A DNA stretch of 7,367 nucleotides from Oscillospiraceae bacterium (GTDB taxonomy: Bacteria > Bacillota > Clostridia > Oscillospirales > Ruminococcaceae), in contig JAQUTM010000113.1 in assembly GCA_028694405.1 (NCBI GenBank), forward strand, positions 1 through 7,367, given 5' to 3'. The position numbers and the translations under genes were made by a program. The notes under the pieces are model-generated. The model made no database searches. It saw only the letters and a program-made list of their open reading frames with translations, and was not told the origin of the DNA. Positions 1-6,495 of this stretch are shown here, one piece after another (position 1 is the stretch's first letter; each line of letters begins with the position of its first letter).

Positions 1-588
1 GCTTTTGCCGTAGGTGACGGCAACCACAGTTTGGCAACCGCAAAAGCGTGGTGGGAAGAGATAAAACCCGGCTTAACGCCACAGCAGCAGCAAAACCATC
101 CAGCTCGTTTTTGCCTGGTGGAGCTGGTTAATGTACACAGCCCTGCCATTGAGATTGAGCCCATACATCGCGTGGTGTTTGGTGCAGAGCCAAAGCAATT
201 TTTACAGGCTGCAAAGGATTTTTATGAACAAAACGACTGTACCGTCGCCAAAAACGGAGAGCATCAATTTACCGTATATACGGACAAAGAAGAACTGCAT
301 TTTGGCGTAAATAATCCAAAATGGCCATTGGCGGTGGGCAGCATAGAGGCATTTTTAGATACCTATTGTGCAGCCCATACCGAGGTAAAGGTGGATTATA
401 TCCATGGGATAGAAGCCGTAAAGCAGCTTGCTCAAAAAGGAAACATCGGTATTGTATTGCCTGATTTTGAAAAAGGTGACCTGTTTAAGGGTGTAGTAAT
501 GGGTGGCGTATTGCCTCGCAAAACCTTTAGCATGGGCCATGCTGAAGAAAAACGCTATTATATGGAATGTCGTAAAATAACAGAATAA
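1..588 (+). CDS. DUF1015 family protein, C-terminal part (5' end outside window)
   Basis: The reading frame is open from the first base, so the gene starts upstream; 195 residues are visible. The fragment opens with AFAVGDGNHSLATAK. A D-G-(N/H)-H motif followed by an alanine-rich helix is the signature of DUF1015, here at residues 6-10. The C-terminus (LPRKTFSMGHAEEKRYYMEC, then RKI) is also typical of the family, whose members are usually about 400 residues, so roughly half is present. There is no signal peptide or membrane segment in this part, so a cytoplasmic protein is expected. The biochemical role of DUF1015 is not established, and I do not assign one. The gene is followed within 10 nt by a strong terminator, so it is the last gene of its transcript. 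Family assignment is confident from the motifs; the start and operon partners cannot be seen. Confidence 0.88.
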   Translation, partial: AFAVGDGNHSLATAKAWWEEIKPGLTPQQQQNHPARFCLVELVNVHSPAIEIEPIHRVVFGAEPKQFLQAAKDFYEQNDCTVAKNGEHQFTVYTDKEELHFGVNNPKWPLAVGSIEAFLDTYCAAHTEVKVDYIHGIEAVKQLAQKGNIGIVLPDFEKGDLFKGVVMGGVLPRKTFSMGHAEEKRYYMECRKITE

Positions 589-597
589 TGTAAAAAG

Positions 598-650
598 AAA
601 GCTCTGTACCTTTTAAGCAATACCGTTTAAAAGATGCAGAGCTTTTATTT
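598..650. terminator. Rho-independent terminator, probably bidirectional
   Basis: The arms 598-616 and 627-645 pair over 19 positions, with one G-U pair and one C/A mismatch, around a 10-nt loop. On the plus strand the stem is followed by TTTTATTT, which fits termination of the DUF1015 gene ending at 588. On the minus strand the same stem is followed by TTTCTTTTTA (complement of 591-600). It can therefore also stop transcripts from the convergent MATE-glycosylase operon, which has no better hairpin closer to its stop at 804. Confidence 0.85.
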
Positions 651-803
651 GATACAGGGAGACGTCTTTGGGAAATTTATGTTACTGCTTTGTGGGCTAT
701 CTTTCCCGTAAAGCTGCGCAATAAATCAGTTACACTTGGCAAAATGTCCAACGGCTATACGATAAAAGAGACAGCACAGTAAAATTATTCAGTCTGTTTG
801 GAT

Positions 804-1505
804 TTAGTGAAAAAAGCTTTCATTACAGCGTTTTAATGCGCGTAAAACTTTGCGCTCAGCGCAGGCCACACAGCGAGATTCACAAGCTTTTTGTATGGTT
901 TTGTTATGGATAAAAAGGGGCAGACTGTTTGCTTGCAACAGTTGCATAACTTTTTGCGGATAGTGCAGATAACAAATAGAAAAGGCCCATGCCACCGCCA
1001 TTTGTGCATAATAACCCGTGTGTGTCACGCCTGCAAGGGCGTCCATAACAGCGTCTATATAAGCGTCGTTTATAAAATAAAACAGAGACATTACGCACGC
1101 AAAGCGTACCGTATACTCGTCATAAGCGCAAAAAAGCGGCTGTAAATACGAAAAAACAGTCGTTTGCTCTTCACGGGCAAACTTAAGCGAGGCACAAAAG
1201 CTGTCGCACACCGACCAATTTTCAATTTTAGGCAAAAAGGTATCGATGTACCTCATTCGCTGGTTTAGCGGCATATCTGCCGCGCCGATTACAAACCCCT
1301 GCAACATAGTTTCTTCAAAGCTGCCAGGAATATGAGTTAAAAGTTCTGTCCAATCCTGTTTGCAAATTTTTTTACACAGCTTGCGCAAATTTGGCAGCCT
1401 AACCCCTAAAAGCCCTTGGGTGCCGGGCAGCAGTTTTTGGGCAAAAGCTGCATACTCGGGTTCTGCTAAGGCGGTAATTTCTAATGTGATTTCTGTGTAA
1501 GTCAT
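804..1505 (-). CDS. AlkD-like DNA alkylation repair protein (HEAT-repeat DNA glycosylase)
   Basis: This 233-residue protein matches the AlkD family in length. AlkD enzymes excise positively charged alkylated purines such as 3- and 7-methyl adducts from DNA in the cytoplasm. The N-terminus carries the family pattern GLLGVRLPNLRKLCKKI. NWSVCD at 96-101 gives a Trp-x3-Asp pair (W97, D101) with the spacing of Bacillus cereus AlkD W109/D113. R134 in YTVRFA and W173 in MAVAWAFS fit the positions of R148 and W187. The C-terminus keeps the expected IQKxxES...LRALKR helix. I chose the ATG at 1505 because GGAG lies 7 nt upstream; the frame stays open to 1619, but that extension lies inside the MATE gene and has no family similarity. 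The start is 13 nt after the MATE stop, so the two are co-transcribed. The protein is oddly cysteine-rich (11 Cys), with a CX3CX2C run at 208-215. Confidence 0.88.
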   Translation of the reverse strand: MTYTEITLEITALAEPEYAAFAQKLLPGTQGLLGVRLPNLRKLCKKICKQDWTELLTHIPGSFEETMLQGFVIGAADMPLNQRMRYIDTFLPKIENWSVCDSFCASLKFAREEQTTVFSYLQPLFCAYDEYTVRFACVMSLFYFINDAYIDAVMDALAGVTHTGYYAQMAVAWAFSICYLHYPQKVMQLLQANSLPLFIHNKTIQKACESRCVACAERKVLRALKRCNESFFH

Positions 1506-1521
1506 GGCGAAACTCCTACTA
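1506..1521 (-). promoter_or_regulatory. Ribosome binding site of the glycosylase gene, abutting the MATE stop codon
   Basis: Read on the minus strand, the MATE stop TAG (1521-1519) is directly followed by TAGGAG (1518-1513), a 7-nt spacer and the ATG at 1505. This decides the glycosylase start and suggests translational coupling: ribosomes ending the MATE gene stop on the Shine-Dalgarno of the next gene. Confidence 0.8.
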
Positions 1522-2853
1522 AATAAGAGATTTGTTTTGTGCTGTGTTAAGCCAGCGGTTGCTATAAAACCGCCACAGATAAAAAATATCTCGTACAATC
1601 CAATCTGCAAACATGGCAATCCAAATGCCTACAACGCCTGTTTTCAGCCCTACAACCAAAAAGTAACTGCCCGCTATACGAAATACCCACATAGAAAAAA
1701 TAGAGATAATCATGGTAAACTTTACGTCTGTAGCGGCGCGTAAGGCGTGAGGAATAGCAAAGGCAGGCGGCCAAAAAATCATGGCAGCGGTGTGCATAAG
1801 CAAAAGCTGTACTGCAATTTGTGTGCCCTCAGAGGATAAATTATATATGCCTACCAGAGGTTTTGCGGTAAAAAAGATAACGCTGCATAAAACAGCTAAA
1901 ATGCAATAGTTTAAGCGCAGCAGCAGCCGCTCATATTTTTTTGCCTGTTGATATTCACCCGCACCTATACATTGACCGATTATGGTTATGGTGGCAAGGC
2001 CCAAGGCATTGCCGGGTAAGTATTCTAATGTTACCAAATTGCCGGCTACTGCAAAGCCTGCAATAGTGGCGGTACCCAAAGTAGCCACCAAGCTTTGCAA
2101 AATAATTTTTCCAACCTGAAACATACTGTTTTCCAGTCCGTTTGGAATGCCAACGTATAAAATGCGGGCTATCATATCTTTTTGAAAAAGCGGGCGACCG
2201 GAAAAATCCACATGCAAAACATTTTGGGGCTTTGCAATTAAGTACAACATTAAAATGGCGGCAAAAGCGCGGCTTACCAAGGTGGGAATACCTACCCCGG
2301 CAACGCCCATACCCAAGCCAAAAATACAGATGGCATTGCCGATTACGTTGCAGCCGTTCATCAAAAGAGATGCCTTCATGGATACGCGGGAGTTACCCAT
2401 GGCGCGAAAAAGTGCCGCGCAGGCATTGTAAATGCCTAAAAACGGATAAGACAAAGCACACAGGTAAAAATATATTACGGCATTGTCCATAACCTCTGCT
2501 TGAATTTGTCCAAATAAAAGGGACAAAAGCTTTTGGTTAAAAATAAGTGCAATAGCGGCGATTACAATAGACAGCAGAAAAGTGCAAATAAGTAATTGGT
2601 TAGCGGCGATACCCGCGCTCTTTTTTTTGCCTGCACCGATGTATTGTGCAGCAACCACTGCACCGCCTGTGGCCAGCGCAGCCAAAAGCTGAATAATTAA
2701 CAAGCTGAGGGTGTCTACCAGAGAAACGCCGGATACGGCACTTTCGCCTACCTTGGCAACCATAATTACATCTACCATGCCTACCAAAACCGCCAGCAGC
2801 TGTTCTATAATTAAGGGAATAATCAGTTTTCTTAAATCTTTTTTTGTAAACAT
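1519..2853 (-). CDS. MATE family multidrug/cation efflux transporter
   Basis: The 444-residue protein is almost entirely hydrophobic, with about 12 predicted membrane segments, the normal size for MATE pumps that expel drugs and cationic toxins using a Na+ or H+ gradient. It is built from two related halves. Each carries the post-helix motif typical of the family: QYIGAGKKKSA at 70-80 and GQCIGAGEYQQAKKY at 293-307. The start of each half also matches, with PLIIEQLLAVLVGMVDVIMV near the N-terminus and VGIPNGLENSMFQVGKIIL at 234-252. The ATG at 2853 has AAGGA 6 nt upstream. It is the first gene of a two-gene operon with the AlkD-like glycosylase and has its own candidate extended -10 promoter in the 133-nt gap behind spoVT. 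The substrate cannot be read from sequence, and I cannot separate the NorM-like and DinF-like subgroups reliably. No truncation or frameshift is seen. Confidence 0.92.
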   Translation of the reverse strand: MFTKKDLRKLIIPLIIEQLLAVLVGMVDVIMVAKVGESAVSGVSLVDTLSLLIIQLLAALATGGAVVAAQYIGAGKKKSAGIAANQLLICTFLLSIVIAAIALIFNQKLLSLLFGQIQAEVMDNAVIYFYLCALSYPFLGIYNACAALFRAMGNSRVSMKASLLMNGCNVIGNAICIFGLGMGVAGVGIPTLVSRAFAAILMLYLIAKPQNVLHVDFSGRPLFQKDMIARILYVGIPNGLENSMFQVGKIILQSLVATLGTATIAGFAVAGNLVTLEYLPGNALGLATITIIGQCIGAGEYQQAKKYERLLLRLNYCILAVLCSVIFFTAKPLVGIYNLSSEGTQIAVQLLLMHTAAMIFWPPAFAIPHALRAATDVKFTMIISIFSMWVFRIAGSYFLVVGLKTGVVGIWIAMFADWIVRDIFYLWRFYSNRWLNTAQNKSLI

Positions 2854-2888
2854 AACAGGTCCTTTACGGGGTAAAAACTTTTATGTCT

Positions 2889-2897
2889 ACTATAACA
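2889..2897 (-). promoter_or_regulatory. Candidate extended -10 promoter for the MATE-glycosylase operon
   Basis: The minus strand reads TGT-TATAGT here, an extended -10 (TGn plus a hexamer matching TATAAT at 5 of 6). It lies 36 nt upstream of the MATE start codon and downstream of the spoVT terminator. No good -35 hexamer is seen at 17-18 nt, which is acceptable for an extended -10 promoter but lowers confidence. Confidence 0.5.
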
Positions 2898-2937
2898 CAG
2901 CCTTAGGAGAGATTGCTACCTTTGTTATTATATTATC

Positions 2938-2978
2938 AAAAAAATACCGAAGCGCATTTGTACAACACGCTTCGGTAT
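2938..2978 (-). terminator. Rho-independent terminator of spoVT
   Basis: A perfect 11-bp stem (2978-2968 with 2954-2944; ATACCGAAGCG and its complement) closes a 13-nt loop and is followed on the minus strand by seven T residues (2944-2938). It begins 8 nt after the spoVT stop codon and separates spoVT from the MATE operon. Confidence 0.92.
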
Positions 2979-2986
2979 AAAATAGA

Positions 2987-3529
2987 TTATTCTTCCATCT
3001 GCTTTGCCAAAAAAGCCGCGGCTACGCTGATTAGTTTTACATCTGTCTCGTTGGGGTGTACATTGGCAGAGGGGGCGACAAATACTACGCTGCCAATAAC
3101 GTCGCCTTGATTGATAATAGGGGCAACCGCACCTACCGTACGCTCACAGCCATCACACAAGGTTACCACGGCGTCGTTCTCGCTGCCGTTTGTATAAATA
3201 CGGCGACTTTCCATAATTTGTTCCAGTGTATTCGATACGCGCTTGTCGATAAAATCTTTTTTAGGCAGCCCGCCTACGGCAACAATATGGTCTCTATCCG
3301 TTACCACAATGGGCAAATTGGCTATTTTAAATAAGACTTCGGCGTATTCGCCGGCAAAAGAAGATAATTCGCCAATAGGAGAATATTTTTTAAAAATCAC
3401 TTCACCCTCAGGGCTTGTAAAAATCTCCAGAGGGTCTCCCATGCGGATACGCTGTGTGCGCCTAATCTCTTTTGGTATTACTACGCGTCCCAGGTCATCT
3501 ATTCTTCGTACAATTCCTGTTGCTTTCAT
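2987..3529 (-). CDS. spoVT: Stage V sporulation protein T (AbrB-family transcription regulator)
   Basis: SpoVT is a forespore DNA-binding regulator that tunes sigma-G-dependent genes, and so affects spore coat/cortex properties and germination. The 180-residue length matches the family. Residues 1-50 are an AbrB-type swapped-hairpin DNA-binding domain, opening with the near-invariant MKATGIVRRIDDLGRVVIPK followed by EIRRTQRIRMGDPLEIF. Residues of about 56-178 form the GAF-like C-terminal domain typical of SpoVT, which plain AbrB and Abh lack. The ATG at 3529 has AAGGGG 11 nt upstream, a slightly long spacing. The gene is transcribed alone: it has its own terminator and a sigma-G-like promoter about 40-70 nt upstream. 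It is divergent from the glycosyltransferase. This is the strongest sign that the organism forms endospores. Identification is very confident. Confidence 0.97.
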   Translation of the reverse strand: MKATGIVRRIDDLGRVVIPKEIRRTQRIRMGDPLEIFTSPEGEVIFKKYSPIGELSSFAGEYAEVLFKIANLPIVVTDRDHIVAVGGLPKKDFIDKRVSNTLEQIMESRRIYTNGSENDAVVTLCDGCERTVGAVAPIINQGDVIGSVVFVAPSANVHPNETDVKLISVAAAFLAKQMEE

Positions 3530-3562
3530 TTTAGATATTTCCCCTTTTGCAATTCATGTATT

Positions 3563-3577
3563 GATACCTATAGTATC
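3563..3577. promoter_or_regulatory. Inverted repeat GATAC-N5-GTATC over the spoVT -10 and start site
   Basis: GATAC at 3563-3567 and GTATC at 3573-3577 form a short dyad covering the -10 element and the predicted start of spoVT. This is where an autorepressor would bind, and B. subtilis SpoVT is reported to repress its own gene. The dyad is short, so the operator role is an inference. Confidence 0.35.
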
Positions 3578-3600
3578 TGTAAGCAAAGGGAAAATTATGC
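3571..3600 (-). promoter_or_regulatory. Sigma-G-type forespore promoter of spoVT
   Basis: On the minus strand GCATA (3600-3596) is followed after 18 nt by GATACTA (3577-3571). The Bacillus sigma-G consensus is a -35 of GHATR and a -10 close to CATACTA about 18 nt apart. The -35 matches fully and the -10 at 6 of 7 positions. Transcription would start near 3564, giving a leader of about 35 nt. In B. subtilis, spoVT is sigma-G dependent, so the match is biologically expected. Confidence 0.72.
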
Positions 3601-3647
3601 AGGGGAGGAAAGTATAATTTATATTTATTTTTTACAGACCTCAAAAC

Positions 3648-3676
3648 TGTACAGGCTTTACACGGTATGTTATAAT
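3648..3676 (+). promoter_or_regulatory. Candidate sigma-A promoter of the glycosyltransferase gene
   Basis: A perfect TATAAT at 3671-3676 is preceded by TG at 3668-3669 (extended -10) and, 17 nt upstream, by TGTACA at 3648-3653 (4 of 6 matches to TTGACA). The start site would be near 3683, giving an untranslated leader of about 76 nt. The -35 lies within the 8-bp palindrome CTGTACAG (3647-3654), a possible but unproven regulator contact. Confidence 0.65.
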
Positions 3677-3758
3677 GATTAAAAAAATAAATATGAACTA
3701 AAATATAAGTGGTTTACATAAAAAATGCATCTTGATTTTTTAGAAAAGAGGCGAGAAT

Positions 3759-4694
3759 TTGGCGCTGATTTCCATTGTGGTGCCCTGTTATAACGAGCAG
3801 GAGGCACTACCGTTTTTTTATAAAAAAACATTGCAGGTGGCAGAGGATATAAAAAATAAGCTTGGCGATGAAGTGGAATTTATCTTTGTGGACGATGGGT
3901 CTAAAGATGATACCATGCAGGTTATAAAGCAGCTTGCGGCGGAAGATGCCCGTGTGCGGTATGTATCCTTTTCTCGCAATTTTGGCAAAGAGGCGGCAAT
4001 GTATGCCGGCTTAAAAGCTGCCAAAGGCGACTATATTTCGTTAATGGACGCTGATTTACAAGACCCCCCGGAGCTTTTAGTGGAGATGACACAAACATTA
4101 AAGCTGGGCGAGTATGACTGTGTGGCGTCTCGTCGCACTACGCGCAAAGGCGAGCCTGTTATTCGCAGTTTTTTTGCGCGTATGTTTTACCGCCTTATTA
4201 ACCGCATTAGCAAAACCGATATTGTAGACGGTGCGCGAGACTTTAGGCTGATGACGCGGCAAATGGCCAACGCTGTTTTGGATATGCCGGAATATAACCG
4301 ATTTAGTAAGGGTATTTTTGGTTGGGTTGGCTTTAAAACCAAATGGCTGGAGTATATAAATGTAGAGCGTGTAGCAGGCGAGACAAAGTGGAGCTTTTGG
4401 AAGCTGTTTCTCTATTCGCTGGAGGGAATTGTGGCATTTAGCACAGCACCTCTTGCTTTGGCCAGTGTGTTTGGAATATTGATGTGCGTGGTGGCAATGG
4501 GGTTTATTATATTTATTATTGTGCGCACTTTGATATGGGGAGACCCTACAAATGGTTGGCCAAGTATGATGTGCGTTATTATATTGATAGGCGGCATACA
4601 GCTTTTGTGCATAGGCATTTTAGGCCAATATATGAGTAAGATATATTTAGAAACCAAACACAGACCGCTTTATATTATAAAAGAAGAAAAATAA
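3759..4694 (+). CDS. Membrane-anchored family 2 glycosyltransferase (GtrB/CsbB-like, undecaprenyl-phosphate sugar synthase type)
   Basis: This 311-residue protein has the GtrB/CsbB/dolichyl-phosphate-mannose synthase layout. A cytoplasmic GT-A domain (residues 1 to about 215) is followed by two transmembrane helices (about 231-257 and 267-290) and a short basic tail. Visible motifs are ISIVVPCYNEQEAL at the N-terminus, VDDGS at 44-48 for nucleotide binding, the metal-binding DAD at 97-99 within SLMDADLQDPPE, GARDFRLM at 158-165 and GETKWSFWK at 207-215. Relatives transfer glucose, GlcNAc or a similar sugar from a nucleotide donor to undecaprenyl phosphate, for later attachment to envelope polymers outside the cell. 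The sugar cannot be deduced. Translation probably starts at TTG 3759: AGAGG lies 7 nt upstream and the family N-terminus begins immediately after, with no in-frame ATG nearby. The GtrA-type flippase often found next to such genes is absent here. Confidence 0.9.
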   Translation: MALISIVVPCYNEQEALPFFYKKTLQVAEDIKNKLGDEVEFIFVDDGSKDDTMQVIKQLAAEDARVRYVSFSRNFGKEAAMYAGLKAAKGDYISLMDADLQDPPELLVEMTQTLKLGEYDCVASRRTTRKGEPVIRSFFARMFYRLINRISKTDIVDGARDFRLMTRQMANAVLDMPEYNRFSKGIFGWVGFKTKWLEYINVERVAGETKWSFWKLFLYSLEGIVAFSTAPLALASVFGILMCVVAMGFIIFIIVRTLIWGDPTNGWPSMMCVIILIGGIQLLCIGILGQYMSKIYLETKHRPLYIIKEEK

Positions 4695-4706
4695 AAAAAG
4701 AAAAAG

Positions 4707-6479
4707 TTAAGCTGCTTTTTGTGTGTTTAAAGCTTCGCAGTAATCAGAGGCAGAATCGGCAGCAATACGGCCAAATACAACAATGTCGCAAACGGCATTG
4801 CCACCAATGCGGTTGGCACCATGCACACCGCCCGTAACCTCACCTGCGGCAAATAAACCGGGAATTACTTTTCCGTCTGTATCAATAACCTGTGTGGCTG
4901 TGTCAATTTCTACGCCGCCCATAGTATGATGCACGCCGGGCGCTACTTTAATGGCGGAGTATGGCGCAGTAGAGATGTCCACGTCCATGCCGGTAGCACG
5001 TTCGTAGGCAGCGTCGGATTTGCCGGCAACTGCCTTGTTCCATGTTTCGATTGTACTTGCTAATGTGGCACTGTCCGCGCCTATTTCAACGGCAAGTCCC
5101 TCTATGGTATCGGCTTGTTTTACAATGTCTGCGCTTACATATTTTTCAATAGCACTCAGTGCTTTTCGCTGGGCATCGTCAAAAATCAGATAGGCGTAGC
5201 CGCCTTCCTGCTCAATAATAGCGGCAGATACAACATCGCGTGTTTCCATTTCGTTTGCAAATCGGGCGCCGTCCTTATTAACTAAAATAGCACCGCCGCC
5301 GCGTACAGATTCTGTAATCATAATACTGGTGCCTTGCTCTACGGTTGGGTGGGTTTGAATTTGTTCAATATCTACCAGATTTGCACCAATCGCCTGTGCC
5401 ATTACAATACCTTCGCCCATGGCACCCGATGTGTTAGTGGTTACAAAGCCTGCCAAATCGGGGCGGTATTTTGTATACATTTCTTCGTTGGCACCAAATC
5501 CGCCTGTAGCTAAAATAACAGCTTTTGCGTTAAAGGTATAGTCTACGTTTTGAGAGGCGGCTTTTACACCTGTAACCGTCCCATCGGTAACAATAATGTC
5601 ACTGGCAGTTGTATTTAAATAAACGGGAATGTCCATAGACTCTAAGTTTTTGCTAAAGGCATCTACTAAATAGCTGCCCACACCTGCACCGCCTTCCGGA
5701 CGGTGTATACGCTTATTGGTGGCACCGCCGGAAAAAGAAACCTCCGGCAATGGCGCACCGATTTCGGCAAGCCAGTCAATCGCGTCGGCAGAGTTTTCTG
5801 CCATAACGGTTACAAGCTTTATGTTGTTTACATTTTTACCGCCGTCCATGGTATCTTTGATAAATGTTTCCACACTATCCTCAATACCCAAGTTTTTTTG
5901 TACCGAAGTTTCGGCCGCGTTCATGCCGCCGGTAGCCTTTACGGTATTACCGCCTACCAAAGGCATTTTTTCAATAATAACAACGCTGTTGCCCTCTTGT
6001 TTTGCCTTAATGGCGGCTGTCATGCCCGCGCCGCCTGCCCCTACAATTACAATATCAGCGGTAACGGTCTCGGTTGTTTTTACGCCATTATCTTGGTTAA
6101 CTGGGGTTAGCGTTGCGGGGTCTACTCCTGCGCTTTTCAGCGCGGCGTTTACCGCCTCAATAATGGCATTACTGGTCATGGTAGCGCTTGCCATAACGTC
6201 AATTTGTGTACTTTGCGCCTCTACCATTTGGGGAGGAAGCACCTCTATGGCTTTGCCGCCGATTCCGCTTGTCTCTTTATCACCTTTTACGGTAATAGAA
6301 TCTATTTTATCTTTTGAAAGCACAACGGTAGCTGTCACTTCGCCGCCGTACCCCTGTGCCGTACCGGTATATTTACCGGCTTTAAATTTACCTGTGGTAC
6401 TATTGTCCGTATCCTTTGTACAAGCCGCCAAAGAAAAGCACAGCGCACATACCAACAAGCCTGCCAAAAATTTTTTCAT
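4707..6479 (-). CDS. Secreted lipoprotein flavin reductase of the fumarate reductase/flavocytochrome c family (FMN-binding plus FAD domain)
   Basis: The 590-residue protein starts with a lipoprotein signal peptide (charged MKK, hydrophobic core, lipobox LAAC with C20), so it should be anchored on the outer membrane face. Residues of about 34-118 form an FMN-binding domain; DVMASATMTS at 94-103 resembles the ApbE flavinylation motif, with T100 as the likely FMN attachment site. The FAD_binding_2 domain begins at VIVGAGGAG (144-152) and continues through EKMPLVGGNT. All active-site residues of Shewanella flavocytochrome c3 can be aligned: H377 (H365), M387 (M375), T389 (T377), E390 (E378), R393 (R381), R414 (proton donor R402), H517 (H504) and R557 (R544). 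This supports fumarate to succinate reduction, with electrons passing through FMN instead of hemes; no CXXCH motif is present. Urocanate or another alkene acid remains possible. AGGAGG lies 5 nt before the ATG. Confidence 0.92.
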   Translation of the reverse strand: MKKFLAGLLVCALCFSLAACTKDTDNSTTGKFKAGKYTGTAQGYGGEVTATVVLSKDKIDSITVKGDKETSGIGGKAIEVLPPQMVEAQSTQIDVMASATMTSNAIIEAVNAALKSAGVDPATLTPVNQDNGVKTTETVTADIVIVGAGGAGMTAAIKAKQEGNSVVIIEKMPLVGGNTVKATGGMNAAETSVQKNLGIEDSVETFIKDTMDGGKNVNNIKLVTVMAENSADAIDWLAEIGAPLPEVSFSGGATNKRIHRPEGGAGVGSYLVDAFSKNLESMDIPVYLNTTASDIIVTDGTVTGVKAASQNVDYTFNAKAVILATGGFGANEEMYTKYRPDLAGFVTTNTSGAMGEGIVMAQAIGANLVDIEQIQTHPTVEQGTSIMITESVRGGGAILVNKDGARFANEMETRDVVSAAIIEQEGGYAYLIFDDAQRKALSAIEKYVSADIVKQADTIEGLAVEIGADSATLASTIETWNKAVAGKSDAAYERATGMDVDISTAPYSAIKVAPGVHHTMGGVEIDTATQVIDTDGKVIPGLFAAGEVTGGVHGANRIGGNAVCDIVVFGRIAADSASDYCEALNTQKAA

Positions 6480-6484
6480 GGTAA

Positions 6485-6490
6485 CCTCCT
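6485..6490 (-). promoter_or_regulatory. Strong ribosome binding site of the fumarate reductase gene
   Basis: The minus strand reads AGGAGG at 6490-6485, a full match to the 16S anti-Shine-Dalgarno core, with a 5-nt spacer to the ATG at 6479. It fixes the start that yields the lipoprotein signal peptide and suggests high translation. Confidence 0.88.
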
Positions 6491-6495
6491 AAGTG

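Noticed and set aside
1506..1619. A 38-residue N-terminal extension of the AlkD-like glycosylase starting at 1619
   Set aside because: It would overlap the MATE coding sequence by 101 nt, has no similarity to the family, and the ATG at 1505 has a proper Shine-Dalgarno directly upstream.
2142..2492. A 116-codon plus-strand frame within the MATE gene
   Set aside because: Antisense shadow of membrane-helix coding sequence; basic, low-complexity product without recognisable domain.
3243..3617. A 124-codon plus-strand frame across spoVT and its promoter
   Set aside because: It runs antisense to a highly conserved spoVT gene and through its promoter; no ribosome binding site or family signal.
3725..3793. 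A 22-codon upstream ORF (ATG at 3725) overlapping the glycosyltransferase start
   Set aside because: It is in another frame, lacks a ribosome binding site, and its stop falls inside the glycosyltransferase gene; nothing supports translation.
5716..6492. A 258-codon open frame on the plus strand opposite the fumarate reductase gene
   Set aside because: It is the antisense shadow of the signal peptide, FMN-binding and FAD-binding coding sequence; its product is a low-complexity Ser/Thr/Pro/Val-rich chain with no family signature, and it lies opposite a gene with full catalytic motifs.
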